DNA from: Diphasiastrum complanatum
Taxonomy: Eukaryota; Streptophyta; Lycopodiopsida; Lycopodiales; Lycopodiaceae
Direction: 5' to 3'
Length of the DNA: 64,000 nucleotides
Assembly: GCA_029204225.1 (NCBI GenBank)
Contig: CM055113.1
Coordinates: 28,367,934-28,431,933, forward strand
Shown: positions 63,621 to 64,000 of the stretch, in pieces
Layout of the letters: each line of letters starts with the position of its first letter
Position numbering within the stretch: position 1 is the first letter of the stretch
Notes under the pieces: generated by a model
Seen by the model: the letters and a program-made list of their open reading frames with translations, nothing else
The model's database searches: none
What the model was told of the DNA's origin: nothing
Translations under genes and position numbers: made by a program

Positions 63621-64000
63621 GAAGAGAGGTCAAGGGAGCAAAAGGCCCATAACATCAGGGTTCGTGGGATACCGGACACACAAGATGCCATTGCCGAAGC
63701 TACGAGATTTCTCGAGACCACTCTAGGACATGTGACAGATGGGCTAGATACAGCTTGGAGGACCACCAGAGATGCAGCTACACTCATTATCCGTTTCACT
63801 TCCCTAGAGAGTCGCCGAGATGCTTTGCGGTGCAGAGCTAAGCTACGTGGCACCACTATCTATATGGATGACGACCTCACATATATCCAGGTAGAGGAGA
63901 GGCGTAAGGCCTTTCAGACAGCCCGTGAGTCTGGCAGACGAGTCATTTATCGAGATGGAAGAGTGCGCTTTCTTGATAGCGCTCCTAGCAGATCCCAATG
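63621..64000 (+). CDS. Second, divergent LINE ORF1, leaving the window
   Basis: Reading from about 63631 gives H-N-I-R-V-R-G-I, L-D-T-A-W-R, I-I-R-F-T-S-L and Y-M-D-D-D-L-T, matching ORF1 at 61666-62157 position by position with substitutions throughout. It is open to the window end and passes the point where the other copy has its TAG. An upstream in-frame TAG at about 63620 marks the join with the gypsy integrase, which uses another frame. The N-terminal coiled part is absent. Confidence 0.75.

Overview
This is nuclear DNA of a land plant, made mostly of decayed and nested retrotransposons. The evidence is Ty1/copia elements with initiator-tRNA-Met primer sites, Ty3/gypsy elements of the Tat/Athila type with tRNA-Asp-like primer sites, a chromodomain gypsy integrase, two plant LINE lineages, a bHLH gene with plant-type introns, and exon 1 of a plant AP endonuclease-like gene. 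The element load and long (CT)n/(GA)n tracts suggest a large genome. The species cannot be told from the sequence; a seed-free plant or gymnosperm is only a guess. No tRNA, rRNA, organellar or bacterial-type gene was seen.

Layout. 1-560 (-): remnant of an unidentified protein module that recurs at 8.5-9.1 kb. 1.2-6.2 kb: an old copia element split by a younger, internally deleted copia (1569-4433, target duplication CGCTA), then an LTR-like block holding three tandem hairpins with unrelated stems and one shared loop. 6.25-17.2 kb (-): layered gypsy elements; the youngest (7641-14197, target duplication GATAA) has lost gag, protease and RT but carries about 3 kb of long accessory reading frames. 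17.2-20.1 kb: copia fragments in opposite orientations. 20.1-22.7 kb: no gene.

23.46-25.94 kb (+): the best host gene, a five-exon bHLH transcription factor of the FIT/AMS-like group with a C-terminal ACT-like domain. A (GA)n tract of about 106 bp starts at the 5' splice site of intron 2. Downstream, 26.3-26.75 kb is a foldback region with a 59-bp near-perfect hairpin.

27.8-42.2 kb: a gypsy LTR (-), a tandem pair of copia elements sharing an LTR (30.2-38.8 kb, +), and a fairly complete copia on the minus strand. 42.5-44.2 kb: LINE fragment (-). 44.2-47.7 kb: AT-rich, no gene, with a TATA box followed by a long (CT)n tract. 47.7-53.1 kb: gypsy element (+) with a full 5' LTR, primer site, motif-rich leader, gag, protease and truncated RT.

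53.6 kb (+): exon 1 of an exonuclease III/AP-endonuclease-like gene ending in a clean splice donor; no exon 2 was found, so the rest of the window may be a huge intron or the gene may be broken. 58.1-62.2 kb (-): a LINE with an intact ORF2 (about 1170 codons) joined in frame to ORF1 through one UAG. 62.2-63.6 kb (+): an open gypsy integrase-chromodomain reading frame, running into a second, divergent LINE ORF1 (+) that leaves the window.

Apart from the bHLH gene and the AP-endonuclease exon, everything supported here is retrotransposon-derived. The least familiar items are the triple hairpin, the accessory protein set, the UAG-joined LINE reading frames and the long hairpin behind the bHLH gene.
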